A stretch of 64,000 nucleotides of DNA from Brachyhypopomus gauderio (Eukaryota > Chordata > Actinopteri > Gymnotiformes > Hypopomidae), in the NCBI RefSeq assembly GCF_052324685.1, contig NW_027506898.1:702001-766000 (forward strand). Direction: 5' to 3'. The notes under the pieces were generated by a model. It saw nothing but the letters and a program-made list of their open reading frames with translations. It had not been told where the DNA came from and did no database searches. This document shows positions 35,401 to 45,559 of the stretch, piece by piece (the stretch's first letter is position 1; each line of letters starts with the position of its first letter). A program made the position numbers and the translations under genes.

Positions 35401-35740
35401 TTTGATTGGTTGTGCTGCAGCTCATGCACACACACACACACACAGGGGCGTCGCCTGGGGTGGGCTTCCGGGGCTTCAGCCCCGAATGATTATCCCGTAG
35501 CCCCGAACCTTTTCGCTCAGCTGTATTATTAATGAGGAGGCCAGTGCTGCTGTGAGAATAGGAAATCTCTTAACGCCAATCACAGTGCCGCTTCAAGGAT
35601 AAAGTTCCGCCTTTCAGGAGAAACAGCCAATCAGCTTGCTGGTTTTGCGGGCGCGGAGGAGAGCCCACCCCCACCCCCGTGGGGGAGCGCACATGCGCTC
35701 TAGCCATTTTTGGCAGCAGGTTGCAGGTAGCTGAGGGTGA

Positions 35741-36801
35741 ATGAAAATGGATATACGGCGTTTTTTCAAGGAGAAAGGTAACGGTAGTGAACTATGTAAA
35801 CTGTGATGGCATTGTGGAGAAAGGTAACGGTAGTGAACTATGTAAACTGTGATGACATTGTGGAGAAAGGTAACGGTAGTGAACTATGTAAGCTGTGATG
35901 ACATTGTGGAGAAAGGTAACTATGTAAACTGTGATGACATTTTGGAGAAAGGTAACGGTAGTGAACTATGTAAACTGTGATGACATTGTTTGTGGAGCTA
36001 TCTGATAGCTGGTTAAAAACACACGTCTCCGAATCAAAACACAGATCAAACCCACTGTGTGCTTAATAAAATGCAGCTTGTCACTAGTCAGCTTCGGAAT
36101 TAGTTAGCTAACCTAGTTAGTTAACCGACATAGATAGTTAACCTAGGTAGCTTAGGTAGTGAAGGTTTGTGGAAAAAAAAACTTATATAGCTAGTTATGT
36201 TATAGCTAGTTATAGTTATAGTTAGTATGTTCAACGTGCCCTGATGTACCTGATAAGCTAATAACTATTTCATTTTCAAATTGTGTTTAATAATTTAGGA
36301 TTGTAGGACTGTAAGCTATAATGAATGAAATTCAATTTAGCTAACTAGTTAGCTAGAAGGTAGACGTTGTGGATAGCCAGAATTTAGTACAATACTTTAT
36401 GATGGTAGTTTAAAGCAGTTTCTTAACCCTGGTCACTGCCCTAAAATTGTGTGTTTTCCACTGGAGCCAGCTGATCAGCTAATAAACAATCCTTTATTGA
36501 GTTTACACAGCACAGCATATCACAAAAAATAATTAACTTTTAATAGTTGAGGGTTAGGGTTTGTTAGAGTTTGTTCAAATCTCAAGTATTGTGGTGTAAT
36601 TTATTTCCTAATACCACAGACAAGAAAGGGAGTACAGAAGAGGGAGAAAAGCAAAGTGACTTAGAACAACCTGAGGAATTTGAAGTGTTAGAGAGGACTA
36701 GAGAGGAGAACAGACAACAGGAGAGGAGAACAGACAACAAGAGAGGAAAGAGGAGAGAACTGGAGAGGAGAGGAGATGGGAGATGGGAGAAGACAATACA
36801 A
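35741..36801 (+). pseudogene. hAT transposase 5' exons, remainder deleted
   Basis: Exon 1 (35741-35777) encodes MKMDIRRFFKEK and ends at AAAG|GTAACG. Exon 2 starts after CCACAG at 36620, joins in phase to restore a GAC codon, and encodes DKKGSTEEGEKQSDLEQPEE and a highly charged Arg/Glu-rich stretch up to about 36801. The MxxRxFFK start is the usual opening of fish TTF/hAT-type transposases. No catalytic part follows. This is inferred from motif style, not from a search. Confidence 0.6.
35771..35990 (+). repeat. 46-bp tandem repeat spanning a splice donor, five copies
   Basis: GAGAAAGGTAACGGTAGTGA begins at 35771, 35817, 35863 and 35945. A shortened copy begins at 35909. Each unit contains the exon-1 end and the GTAAC donor of the hAT transposase, followed by ACTATGTAAACTGTGATG. 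Confidence 0.93.
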
Positions 36802-37471
36802 GTGGTATGGAAAACAATGTCTAATAAACACATTATTAATAAAATACACATGTTTTTAGTATGAAGACTAGCAAAATAATGCCAGATGTAGTTTGTTTTA
36901 GCACAGTCTTTTGTATTTAAAATATTGTTTCCAGCTTTATTTTAAGCATACTTTCTTGAATTACTATTTAACAGGGTAGAAGAGAGGGTGGAGAGAGAGG
37001 AAATATGAAATGTGGAGAGACCTGAAATGAACTGATCAGGACTGGACTGATCTAAAGAAAGAACAGGTTAGGAGAAGAAAGACTGTGCAAAAACATACAG
37101 GATAGATAATAAGTAATTCTTAAAGAGTATTAATTGTGTAGACCCCTTAGCACTAATAATTATTAATGTTTCTTTCAATAATTTGTTTGTGTGTCATAAA
37201 AGGTAAAAGAACAATTTAGAAACAAGTGAATTGTTTACATTATTACACAGTTGCATGAAATCCATTGTTGACATACTGATTTGCATACTTTATTGAGGAA
37301 TGGATTTACTAATGGAATATACCTGGTCCATGTCCTTTAGTACAAGCTCACTATCTTTAGGTCACCAACAGTCATTCTGCAGATTTTGTGCACCCTTTGT
37401 TTAAAAAAAAAAACTCCATATTATAGTGTTAAACATTATATATCAGGGTACGCATTGTAATATATATATAT

Positions 37472-37545
<74 letters not shown>

Positions 37546-37585
37546 TGGGCTGAGCCCCGGATCTTTACATACCCAGGCAACGCCC

Positions 37586-37626
<41 letters not shown>
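37472..37626. repeat. (TA)n and (CA)n microsatellites
   Basis: About 35 TA units lie at 37472-37542 and about 19 CA units at 37589-37626. The right end of the nested hAT element lies between them. Confidence 0.97.
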
Positions 37627-37627
<1 letters not shown>

Positions 37628-38281
37628 CGTACAGAGTGTGGAAAAGCAGAGAACAAACAGCGGTCTGCGTCAGAAGGACGGAAATGAATGGGGTGCACTT
37701 TATAAATATTAATATGCGTTTTAAAATTCAGATTTGGGGTAAAAAAATCAAGTCTTTGCAAGTAAACAGGTTCAAGTCCAATTCAAGTCCCAAGTTATTG
37801 GTGTAAAAGTCCAAGTCAAGTCTAAGTCTCTGAATATTTTTTCAAGTCAAGTCAAAAGTCTTAATATTAATGACTCGAGTCTGACTCGAGTCCAAGTCAT
37901 GTGACTCGAGTCCCCACCTCTGTGTTTTATACACACACTATGTTTTATACACGCACTCCTTTATAATCGTGTGTCCTGTAATCAATAGATTAAAATAAAT
38001 ACTGCGTCCTGCTTTAAAAACGTGATTTGCATATCTGTCACGTGCTGCATGCCGGCGTGATGTTGGACACGTCCCCACGCGACGCGATGCTGGCGACTCG
38101 GCGACGGAGAGCGATTTTATCGCTTTCGGTGTGAACGCACAGTAAATCACAATTAGCAAAAATGTCTACTCAATCAACTTTGGATTAGTGCTTTATCAGA
38201 GATATTCACAACACAAATGGAGCGAGACTCAGACAAAGACGAGTGGTGATCACAACATCTAAAACACATAGGCCTATACAT

Positions 38282-38951
38282 CAGTGGGGAAGCGTCAGGG
38301 CCCTCTACGCCCTCTCAGAGGGCCTAAAATATTCTTAAAACATAAATATGTATATAATTTATCCAATTTTATTTTATCTACTTAGTCAATCGACATCTAA
38401 ATAAAAAAAATATATAAGCAAATAAATTATTCAACCGTGTCTATTCAATCTGTGTTTGAAGGTGAGGGGTTAAGTTAAGTGGAAGCCTGTGAGCCTGTGT
38501 CTCCCCCTATCAGGACTGTGATGCCCGCTGTTCGTTGACAGAGGGCCTGGCAGTTATAATTCAGCGCAATACCAGTTTCAAATGACAGCAAAATTGACCA
38601 ATCATATCTTCCCTCATAGTGGGCGGGCTTAACTGTATGATAATTTCGCTAGCTGTCGTTAGCGTACCACCACTAGCTAGTTTCGATTCATTCCTTTGAC
38701 GCCCTTGGGCGTTTGTTTACATATTCTGCTTCCGAGGAACACGGAGCTGTGAACCTTATTTTGTTGGAACCTTATTTTGCTTAAGAAGTTATCTAGTACA
38801 TATATTATTTCTTACTGCATTTCTAAAGGTGTACTGTCGTCTCAATTTTAATTTTTTTTATTGCAGTTAATTAGGAGAGGAAACTAATTTTTTTCCGGGG
38901 GGGGGGGGGGGATGTTGCGGGCCCAGGTATAATGGTCACGGTGCGCTACTG
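38282..38951. mobile_element. hAT MITE, 670 bp, exact 8-bp target duplication
   Basis: CTATACAT flanks it (38274-38281 and 38952-38959). The ends are CAGTGGGGAAGCG and CGGTGCGCTACTG. A G run (about 38898-38911) lies near the right end. No frame of note is present. Confidence 0.87.
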
Positions 38952-38964
38952 CTATACATACACC

Positions 38965-39500
38965 TTCATTTAAACAAGACTCACATGCACTGCATTACAT
39001 TGACAAGAGGAGACACAGGTTAGAAGGATGAACACACGCACATAGAACCACACCCATAGGAAATGCATATATGGACATAAACAGATGCAGACCACACATG
39101 CGCATGTTGAAGGGAGAGATCTGGGGCTGTACCGTGACAGGTGACATCTTGTTGACTTTGATGAATTGCTTCACTGAGCACCATGCACAAGACTTCAAAG
39201 ATAAGAGTATAGCATAGGAGTAGGAGCATATATAAGGAGGGGTAGAGCAGAAAAAACAAAATGAATATCAACTGAAGATCTATATATTCTCTGTCTGTTA
39301 AAGGATATCATATTTTTTTTTTTCTGTATGCATAACACTCTAAACCAAATTTCTGTGTTGTGAAAATGTCAGGGGTCTTCCTTGTCATCAGGAAATAAGG
39401 TGTTTGCATAGTCTTGCTACAGTAACATCTATTTCTGATCACTGCTGTTGTTTGCACTGCATATATTCATAGTTCTTTAGGTAAATTAATAAGCATGCAT
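38965..39500. other. Non-coding stretch
   Basis: No gene, element terminus or repeat was recognised. Confidence 0.4.
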
Positions 39501-39504
39501 TTAG

Positions 39505-40481
39505 TCATGTCAAATATGGTTCTCCACTGCTGTTCTGTGGTACCGTTCTGGTGTGGAGAGCATGATGCTGATGTTTTGTGTCTAATCCTGTAACACGGTG
39601 GTACAGACAAGTCTCCACACCACGTGTAAAAATTGCGAGAGAGGTGAACCCAAGTGGCCTTGCCTTAGGGGCCTTAGACCAGGCCAATCTGCACCGGTGC
39701 ACCAAAGCGCGAGCACTTGGGACAGCTTCCTCCTCCTCCTGGTCAGCGAACATAGGACAGGCATACCTGTAGAGGCACTCTAAAGGAGACATCCCAAGGG
39801 CCGAGTGCCTCAGGGTGTTGTGGGCGTATTCAGCCCAGAGAAATTGATCAGACCAGGAGGAGGGGTTAGTGGAGGCCAGGCACTTGAGCAGACTCCTGGT
39901 CCTGGTCTGCTCCAGGTCCTGATTGGTCTACTTCATCTGACCATTGGTTTGGGGGTGAAACCCCGATGACTGGCTGGCCATGGCTCCCAGGAGCCCCAGG
40001 AAGGCTCCCAAAAATGGCTGGAAAATTGAAGCCCCCTGTCGGACACCACGTCGGAGGGGAAGCCATGGTGTCGAACTATGTGATGTAGGAACAGGCAGGC
40101 AGTCTCGCAGGCCAAGGGAAGCTTTGGTAAGGTCAAGAACCTGGCAGATTTGGAGAAGCGATCGACAATGACCAATATGATGGTATTATCAATCAATCAA
40201 TCAAATTTTATTTATATAGCGCTTTTTACAACAGTTGTTGTCACAAAGCAGCTTTACAAGTGCCGAGTCCTAGCCCCCAGTGAGCAAGCCACTTATTACA
40301 CCGAGAGGGGGGGTAACCTGATCACAAAGTCCAAAGCCAAATGAGTCCATGGTCTGGACAGAATAGGAAGGGGGCGTAATAGCCCTGGGCGCTTGGAGTG
40401 AGACACCATGTTCTTGGTGTATGTTTCACATGTGGACACAGCATTGAATTTGTGCAGAGAGGACAAGCAACATGCTCCCAA
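39505..40481 (-). pseudogene. Ty3/gypsy integrase fragment with an inserted LINE tail
   Basis: In minus-strand order, GLLRPLPILSRPWTHLALDF (40296-40481) is the entry to the integrase core. [20 protein letters not shown] and [14 protein letters not shown] (39933-40196) hold the catalytic core, including the second Asp. GMSPLECLYRYACPMF (39505-39792) begins the C-terminal region. Between the first two, at 40188-40330, sits an inverted LINE/SINE tail (TTTTATTTATATAGCGCTTT). Frameshifts and deletions break it. Confidence 0.88.
40188..40330 (-). repeat. LINE/SINE 3' tail inserted in gypsy integrase
   Basis: CAATCAATCAATCAAATTTT ATTTATATAGCGC is the inverted common 3' tail of fish non-LTR elements. 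It splits the integrase frame. Confidence 0.6.
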
Positions 40482-40808
40482 AAATGATCCTGTTCAGTTA
40501 TAAAGATTATGCTGTTGTGAATAAAATAAGAACTGCGACATGCAAGACATGTGGAGTCAGGATAAGAGATAGAGATGCAACCACTTCAAACTTTGTTCGA
40601 CATTTGAGGCTGCACAAACAAAAGTTAGACTTTGCTATGTACGTTTTACATAATGCTATTACGGTTAGCTAGCTAGCTGGGATGTGATAACTCAGGGGTT
40701 GAAAATAAACTTTTACAACGGTCCACATGAGCAAATTGACTTGTGTCAGCGGTCCGCACCAACAATAATTCGAAAGCGGGGGGGGAGCTACGGGCGAACA
40801 AAAATCAT

Positions 40809-40832
40809 GGGGGGGGGGGGGGGGGGGGGGGG
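40809..40832. repeat. Poly(G) tract
   Basis: A run of about 22 G. It follows a short G-rich stretch at 40778-40785 and precedes GACGACGACAATTGCGACGA. Confidence 0.95.
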
Positions 40833-40939
40833 TGACGACGACAATTGCGACGACATCTCACTCAAGCGAACCGAAACACTCGAACGCCTAACATTAGTCT
40901 GACTAACTTAATATACTACTAATCAACTGCATCAATTAT

Positions 40940-41105
40940 GTTAAATATTGAAATTACATCTGGTGACTTGACTAGGACTTGAAGTTTAAGACTTGGGACT
41001 TGACTCAAGACTTGCTTGTATTGACTTGGGACTTGACTCGAGACTTGATTGTGAAGACTTCAGACTTACTTGTTACTTGCGACTTAGTGACTTGTTCACA
41101 TGTCT
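40940..41105. repeat. Terminal fragment of the CAAGTC-type hAT family
   Basis: Dense GACTTG hexamers (for example GACTTGGGACTTGACTCAAG) copy the subterminal array of the 34256-37922 element, without a recognisable terminus or partner end. Confidence 0.6.
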
Positions 41106-41990
41106 GGTAGCCATACAGTTGCATGGCCTAAAGCCCACTGTCTTAGCTGCTATTTATCGTGCTCCCAAACACAACACGGATTTTATAAATGAGTTTTCAG
41201 CATTCCTCACCTACCTCACCTTGGTGATTTTAATATACATATGGACAATGTAACCCTTTCTCTATTGTTAGGGTCCCTGTGAATCCAGGTATAAAAAATC
41301 TTGCATTTAAGCTTACTATTTTTGCTTGTTTCGAAAGGCAAGGGAAGGATGGACATGTCCAGACATGTAGGGCCAGGTCAGTTTGAGTTGGCCTTTTGTG
41401 GAGTGCACATCTCCAGTGCAACAATGAAAAGCAGATTTAATGTTGGCCAAGCTCTGGATCATATATTTTCTGATAACGAATCGGAGGTTAGGGTCAAAAG
41501 AAAGGCCCAGGGAGGCACAACAAAACATTAAAACCAATCCTTTCATGGATAAGGAAGCCTAACAAGATAAACAAGAGGTAAGAAACAAATTGGTTGATAA
41601 TTAATTGATTTTAGAGTATCTTATGGCTGATTTAAAACACGGGTCCACACGTACCCATTAGCACCCCAGATGGGACCGGAAAGCTAACAGAAGAGGAAGG
41701 GTAAACTGCACCACTTATAAGGATTTTTCATCTTGCCTGGACAGTTTTGGATTACATCAACATATCAACTTCCCAACACACTCTAAAGGTCATACCTTGG
41801 ATTTAGTTTGTTGTTCAGGTGTAACTCCTTATAATTGTACTGCCACAGACCTCCCTGTTTCCGATCATTTGTTAATCTCATTCAGTATCAACATGACTCT
41901 GTCTAAAAGTAGAGTACCACGTGTCATCACTTATCGTAATATTTAAAATATTAATATAACTTCACTTCTCAGGTCACAGGTATCTGCCAA
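41105..41990 (+). pseudogene. LINE endonuclease fragment (L2/Rex1-like), interrupted
   Basis: LHGLKPTVLAAIYRAPKHNT (41114-41180) and, after an unrelated block at about 41260-41690, FPTHSKGHTLDLVCCSGVTP and TDLPVSDHLLISFSI form the APE-type endonuclease of a non-LTR element. SDH holds the catalytic His. The block between contains MKSRFNVGQALDHIFSDNES, possibly part of a different transposon. The open reading frame is broken. Confidence 0.78.
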
Positions 41991-42109
41991 AATTGGACCG
42001 TGGACAAATTTAGTTGAGTACCCCTGCACTAGACTCTTTACCTTCTCACTTCTACTCTGTCGACCATTGCAACTTTTTAATGTCATTCTTCAATACTAAA
42101 CAGGGCACT

Positions 42110-42530
42110 TAACAGGGCAGTTGCATTTTAAAACCCCTCAAATTTAGAGATTTATTTACATTTTAAGACAAAACAACATGATATTTGTACAATTATATCT
42201 TTTTGAACCACTCATGAGTCCATTTTTCTTTTCAACCACTTTAGTGTTTTTCCAAGTATGCCCCAAAATGCCTGTCCTCGCTGTCATGCTGGGAAACTAA
42301 GGGCTTTGCTAGGGAAAGCCCCCTTCTAAGCCAGACACACTATGCTATATAAGGATATAATACAAAAGTAAATACAGTATAATATGGTAAGTGGAAAGTA
42401 CAGTAAGGTGGCGTATGTGCTAACAGAGTAAAAGATTGCGTAGACCAGTGAAAAAACTTAACATAATGCACAACAGAAGTTAAGAATAGAGTATGACTCA
42501 TAAACATTAACAATAATATGTGTTGGAGAA
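42110..42530. other. Non-coding stretch
   Basis: No recognisable feature; AT-rich. Confidence 0.4.
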
Positions 42531-42537
42531 GTTTTAT

Positions 42538-42984
42538 TGTCACAAATCCTAACAGGGATTCCACTACCCAGAACCCACCTGCCGAAGTCCCGTTCAACCA
42601 CTGCGTCCTTGCCCAATCGTCATCCCCAGATTACTAATCATCAGCACCTGTCTCTCTCTATTTTAGCAGGATGCATCCGCCTAGCCCTTGCGAAGCATTG
42701 CTATTATGTTAATCAGCGTACCGAGCATTCTCCTGTCTAGCTCTCTTGGTTACTGTTCTGTTGCCCGACTTACGATTCTGCTCTTTCCATCTCCGGATTT
42801 AGGAGGACTGATACTCGGCTTCGGTCCCTGCAGATTTTGCTCCGGTTTACCCCTGTGTCTACCCTCCTGGATATGGACAACTTTTCAGTCCATTAAGAGG
42901 CACGCAAGAGATATCCTGTGTAACCTGTTCAATAAAAGTCATTTAAATGTCTGGGAGTGTCTGACTCCTAGTGTTGATGTTACA
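42538..42984 (+). mobile_element. Solo LTR, 447 bp
   Basis: TGTCACAAATCC ... GATGTTACA with an exact 5-bp duplication TTTAT (42533-42537 and 42985-42989). AATAAAAG near 42930 is a polyadenylation signal. The terminal GTTACA is shared with the other solo LTRs at 18238, 32052 and 45160. Confidence 0.92.
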
Positions 42985-42999
42985 TTTATGTTATTTGAA

Positions 43000-43565
43000 G
43001 TGGGCAAGTACCTGGGGTGCATAACCAGGTATTATGACTTAACCATGTATTATGACTTATTCAAAGTGTCACATATTTGCATGACAAAAAATAAGCAAAA
43101 GTAAGAACAAACTGGTAGGTGAGAGCAGGTAAAAGTAAATGTGTTATTGTTCAGAAATAAAGTGGACAAAATATTACATTAGTAAATGGCAGTGAGTAAA
43201 TAAAACAAGTAAGTAGCTACCACTGCTTAAGTGTCAATACAGCCAATTAAGTTTTTAAGTAACACTGGTTTCTAATATATATTGTGTATCATTGTATCAC
43301 TGCCATATGCAAAGACATGAACTAATGGAGTTATTACAGGTTAAATTAATATTGGCTAACAATTATTAATGAAATACTGTAGTTCTTATTCATGTTATCA
43401 AATGCAACACACACACACAATGTTTGTGGCAAAGATCACTGTCCCTAGTATGTAAATTTCATTCTCACAACAGTTTTCAAGCTGACATTGTCAACTACGT
43501 AGCCTACAAAAAGCTTACAGTTTTGTCCCAGACTGCTTATTGCCTTGTAACAGCTCATTTATGTG
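43000..43565. other. Non-coding stretch
   Basis: No feature recognised apart from a short CA run near 43408. Confidence 0.4.
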
Positions 43566-43570
43566 TCCAT

Positions 43571-43572
43571 AG

Positions 43573-43613
<41 letters not shown>

Positions 43614-43850
43614 CTTTATTTGTATAGCACCTTTCATACATACATGCAACTCAAAGTGCTTTGCAGTATAAATAAAAGAAACATAAAAAGGAGATAAGAC
43701 AAAAAGAAAATGTTAAAAGAAATTAAAGATAAAATATTAAAATAACATAAAATGTAAAAAAGTAAACAATATAATAAAAAAGTAAAGTAAATAAGATAAT
43801 AATAATCGGGAAAACTATTAAGATAATTACAACAGATTTAGCTCACCCTC
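43571..43850 (-). repeat. (AAT)n with LINE 3' tail
   Basis: The AAT run (43573-43612) is followed by CTTTATTTGTATAGCACCTT and CATGCAACTCAAAGTGCTTT. This is the same inverted tail as at 27234. An A-rich stretch follows to about 43810. Confidence 0.65.
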
Positions 43851-44036
43851 GCTCTCTAGAACAACAAACACTCACACAGAGCGCAACCTTCACTCTCACT
43901 GGTTTTATGCTAACTGTGTGTTCGTTGGCCCACAGTTATGCACGGCCACCTGGTGCTCGACTCCCAGCCGAGGGTGAAATTCCCAATCACTCAGTTACCC
44001 TGCCTGGTAACCACCAATGGTGCCACCTAGATAGTT

Positions 44037-44042
44037 TTATTT
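44037..44042 (-). promoter_or_regulatory. Polyadenylation signal of the tandem-CARD gene
   Basis: TTTATT on the plus strand is AATAAA on the minus strand, about 120 bp after the stop codon at 44162-44164. It is a candidate only. Confidence 0.45.
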
Positions 44043-44161
44043 ATCAGTAAGTATTTACATTTATTGGCAACAAATCCATTGATTATGAACAAGTAACCCA
44101 GTCCTCTCGTTATTTTCTCCTGTCGGAGACAGAGAATTACAATGATTCTTCATTTTGTCCT

Positions 44162-44409
44162 TCACCAGAGTTGCTCCCTCTTAAGTTTGCTTTTCATTTC
44201 AGTCAACTGCTTTCGTTCACGGTCCATCTCCATCTTGCTTGTTTCTAAGATGTTCCTTTCTCTCCTTAACTCCTCCTTTTCTTTTTCAAGTTTCCTTTCT
44301 CTGATTTCCAGCTCTTTCCATCTCTCCTCTAAATTTCTCAGACTCATAAGTTCTGTTATTTGGTTATTCTCTTTGTCAAGTCCATACATCTGCAGCACAC
44401 GTTCTTTTT
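44162..44409 (-). CDS. Tandem-CARD coiled-coil protein, last exon (coiled coil)
   Basis: This exon gives residues 178-259. The acceptor TATTGCAG precedes 44409 and the stop TGA is at 44162-44164. After a split Glu codon it encodes KERVLQMYGLDKENNQITEL and then a long helix rich in Glu, Lys and Arg with leucine spacing (ERWKELEIRERKLEKEKEEL). That helix is a clear coiled-coil candidate of about 60 residues. Phase (2 nt, then codons) matches the single G left by the preceding exon. Coiled coils in CARD proteins usually drive oligomerisation, so self-association is a reasonable guess. There is no further domain, so the protein ends here. The overall architecture (CARD, CARD, coiled coil, 259 residues) is not one I can match to a named vertebrate gene. 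Confidence 0.8.
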
Positions 44410-44712
44410 CTGCAATAGAAAAAGATAAAAGAAACTTTTCAATTTAAATGTGGTATGTGAACTTGGACAAAGTGCCTGTATTTTCATAGATTATTATGCT
44501 GACATAATTCTATTCTATGTAATTAAGTCAAACAATGTATTCATATGTTTCAAACATCAGTATAGGTAAAATTCATTACTTTGCCTAATAGTGGAAAAAA
44601 TAGGAAACTCTACCTTAGGCATTAAAGAGAGTTAAATAAAGTAAATGAGCAAAAAAGCAGAACATTAAAGAAGACGGGGGAAGGCAAGAATTCTGAAAGA
44701 GCGATGACTGAC

Positions 44713-44964
44713 CAAGGTCACGATGCAGGAGGGGTTCACAATGGAAAAGTGCAGCAAAGAAACCATCGCTTTCTTTTGCTCCGTGTTGCTCCAAGATCTG
44801 AAACATGGCTTGCATCCTTTTTTTGCTTCCTTCCTCTTCACACACCTCAAAGTACTCATCTTCCTCAATCACTCCGTGGTTGAACATCCAATGGGCCACT
44901 GGCTCCACATGTTGCACTTTCTCAATGAGCTTTTCTTTCACCGTGTGAACATAGAGAGCATGTT
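44713..44964 (-). CDS. Tandem-CARD coiled-coil protein, second CARD exon
   Basis: This 252-nt exon (2 + 83 codons + 1) encodes HALYVHTVKEKLIEKVQHVE, then HGVIEEDEYFEVCEEEGSKK and MFQILEQHGAKESDGFFAAL. It fits the six-helix death-fold CARD pattern: a charged helix 1, a G-[VI]-[IL]-x-x-[DE]-E-Y turn before helix 3, and a final helix leading to CEPLLHRDL. It is a single-exon domain, as CARDs often are. The acceptor is unusual because the pyrimidine tract is a pure run of 15 C before AG (44965-44981). The donor is CCTTG|GTCAGT. CARDs bind other CARDs in inflammasome, NOD and apoptosis signalling. The partner is unknown. Confidence 0.83.
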
Positions 44965-45159
44965 CTGGGGGGGGGGGGGGGAAATGACACAACTCAGCAG
45001 ACTTTACACATGAGGCACAATACAAACCAAGCATGATCTAAACACAAGAAAATTGAGTGAAATAGAAGTTCACAGAGACCAATCCTCACCAATGAAAATT
45101 AAACATAGGTATCTGGCTCATTTTTTATAGACAAAACCCCCCAAAACAGAACATTCTAG

Positions 45160-45551
45160 TGTAAGGAATGCCACCTGATCTTTCTTAATCAACCTCATCT
45201 GCCCCTCATTACCACGCCCCCTTCAGCCTTACTTAAGCACTTCACCAGCACATCTCAGTTGCGAAGTATTGCCGACTCATGCCGCGTACCAAGCCTTTCT
45301 ATATCCTGTCTGCTCTCCTGTGTCCTGACCCTCGCTTACGTCCCCGACCTTGTCTCCTGCCTAGTCCCTCTGTACCTCCTGACTTCTGCTCCCCCGGTAT
45401 GACCCTGGACCGTCCTGACCACGCCAAGAAAACGCTGTTACTGATCCTAGTACTCGTGATTCACCTGCCTGTGTTTGTACCAGCGTCTCATTTAAATAAA
45501 AGCGGTGTTCTTCCGCATTTGGATCCCTCTCTGCCTGTTCAATACGTTACA
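45160..45551 (+). mobile_element. Solo LTR, 392 bp, in a CARD-gene intron
   Basis: TGTAAGGAATGCC ... AATACGTTACA flanked by TCTAG (45155-45159 and 45552-45556). AATAAAAG at about 45496 is the polyadenylation signal. Its 3' end resembles the LTR remnant before the gag fragment at 24942, so both probably belong to one gypsy-like family. Confidence 0.93.
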
Positions 45552-45559
45552 TCTAGAGT

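Larger units (their letters stand above)
35443..37588 (+). mobile_element. hAT element nested in a (CA)n run
   Basis: The ends CAGGGGCGTCGCCTGGG and CCCAGGCAACGCCCCTG are near-perfect inverted repeats. Both sides are (CA)n, so the 8-bp duplication CACACACA is consistent but not discriminating. GGCTTCAGCCCCGAA next to the left end is typical of fish hAT families of this type. It contains the 5' part of a transposase gene and a tandem repeat. A (TA)n tract lies just inside the right end. Confidence 0.8.
34256..37922. mobile_element. hAT element with CAAGTC subterminal arrays
   Basis: The 8-bp duplication TGTTTTAT (34248-34255 and 37923-37930) flanks termini CAGAGGTGGGACCAAGTCA and, at the right, CCCCACCTCTG. 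Both ends carry dense CAAGTC/GACTTG hexamers (34285-34430 and 37745-37900), probably transposase-binding arrays by analogy with other hAT elements. No transposase of its own is evident. It contains an R1 repeat (35106) and a second hAT element (35443-37588). Confidence 0.88.
33776..38142. mobile_element. PIF/Harbinger-like element, TSD TAA
   Basis: The ends CTGTGCGTTCACACCGAAAG and CTTTCGGTGTGAACGCACAG are a perfect 20-bp inverted pair flanked by TAA (33773-33775 and 38143-38145). Subterminal sequence is rich in GCGACG/GAGCGA motifs on both sides. A 3-bp target duplication fits PIF/Harbinger. Apart from later insertions it contains no transposase, so the original element was a MITE of about 0.7 kb. 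Confidence 0.85.
33585..38190 (+). mobile_element. tRNA-derived SINE, split by a Harbinger-like insertion
   Basis: The first part (33585-33775) reads CATGGTCTGGTGGTTAGGG, then CTGCACACTGCTCTGGGCAC and ATGGGTAAATGCAGAGGA. This is the head and body of an ostariophysan-type SINE. The sequence resumes after the insertion at 38143 with AAATCACAATTAGCAAAAAT, matching the tail seen at 28210 and 52230. The insertion therefore landed in the SINE. Confidence 0.65.

Noticed and set aside
37426..37806. Frames made of Tyr-Ile or Thr-His repeats
   Set aside because: They are translations of (TA)n and (CA)n microsatellites.
41301..41531. Possible piggyBac-like N-terminus (MKSRFNVGQALDHIFSDNES)
   Set aside because: Only one short stretch is suggestive. 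No catalytic domain or TTAA-flanked ends were found.
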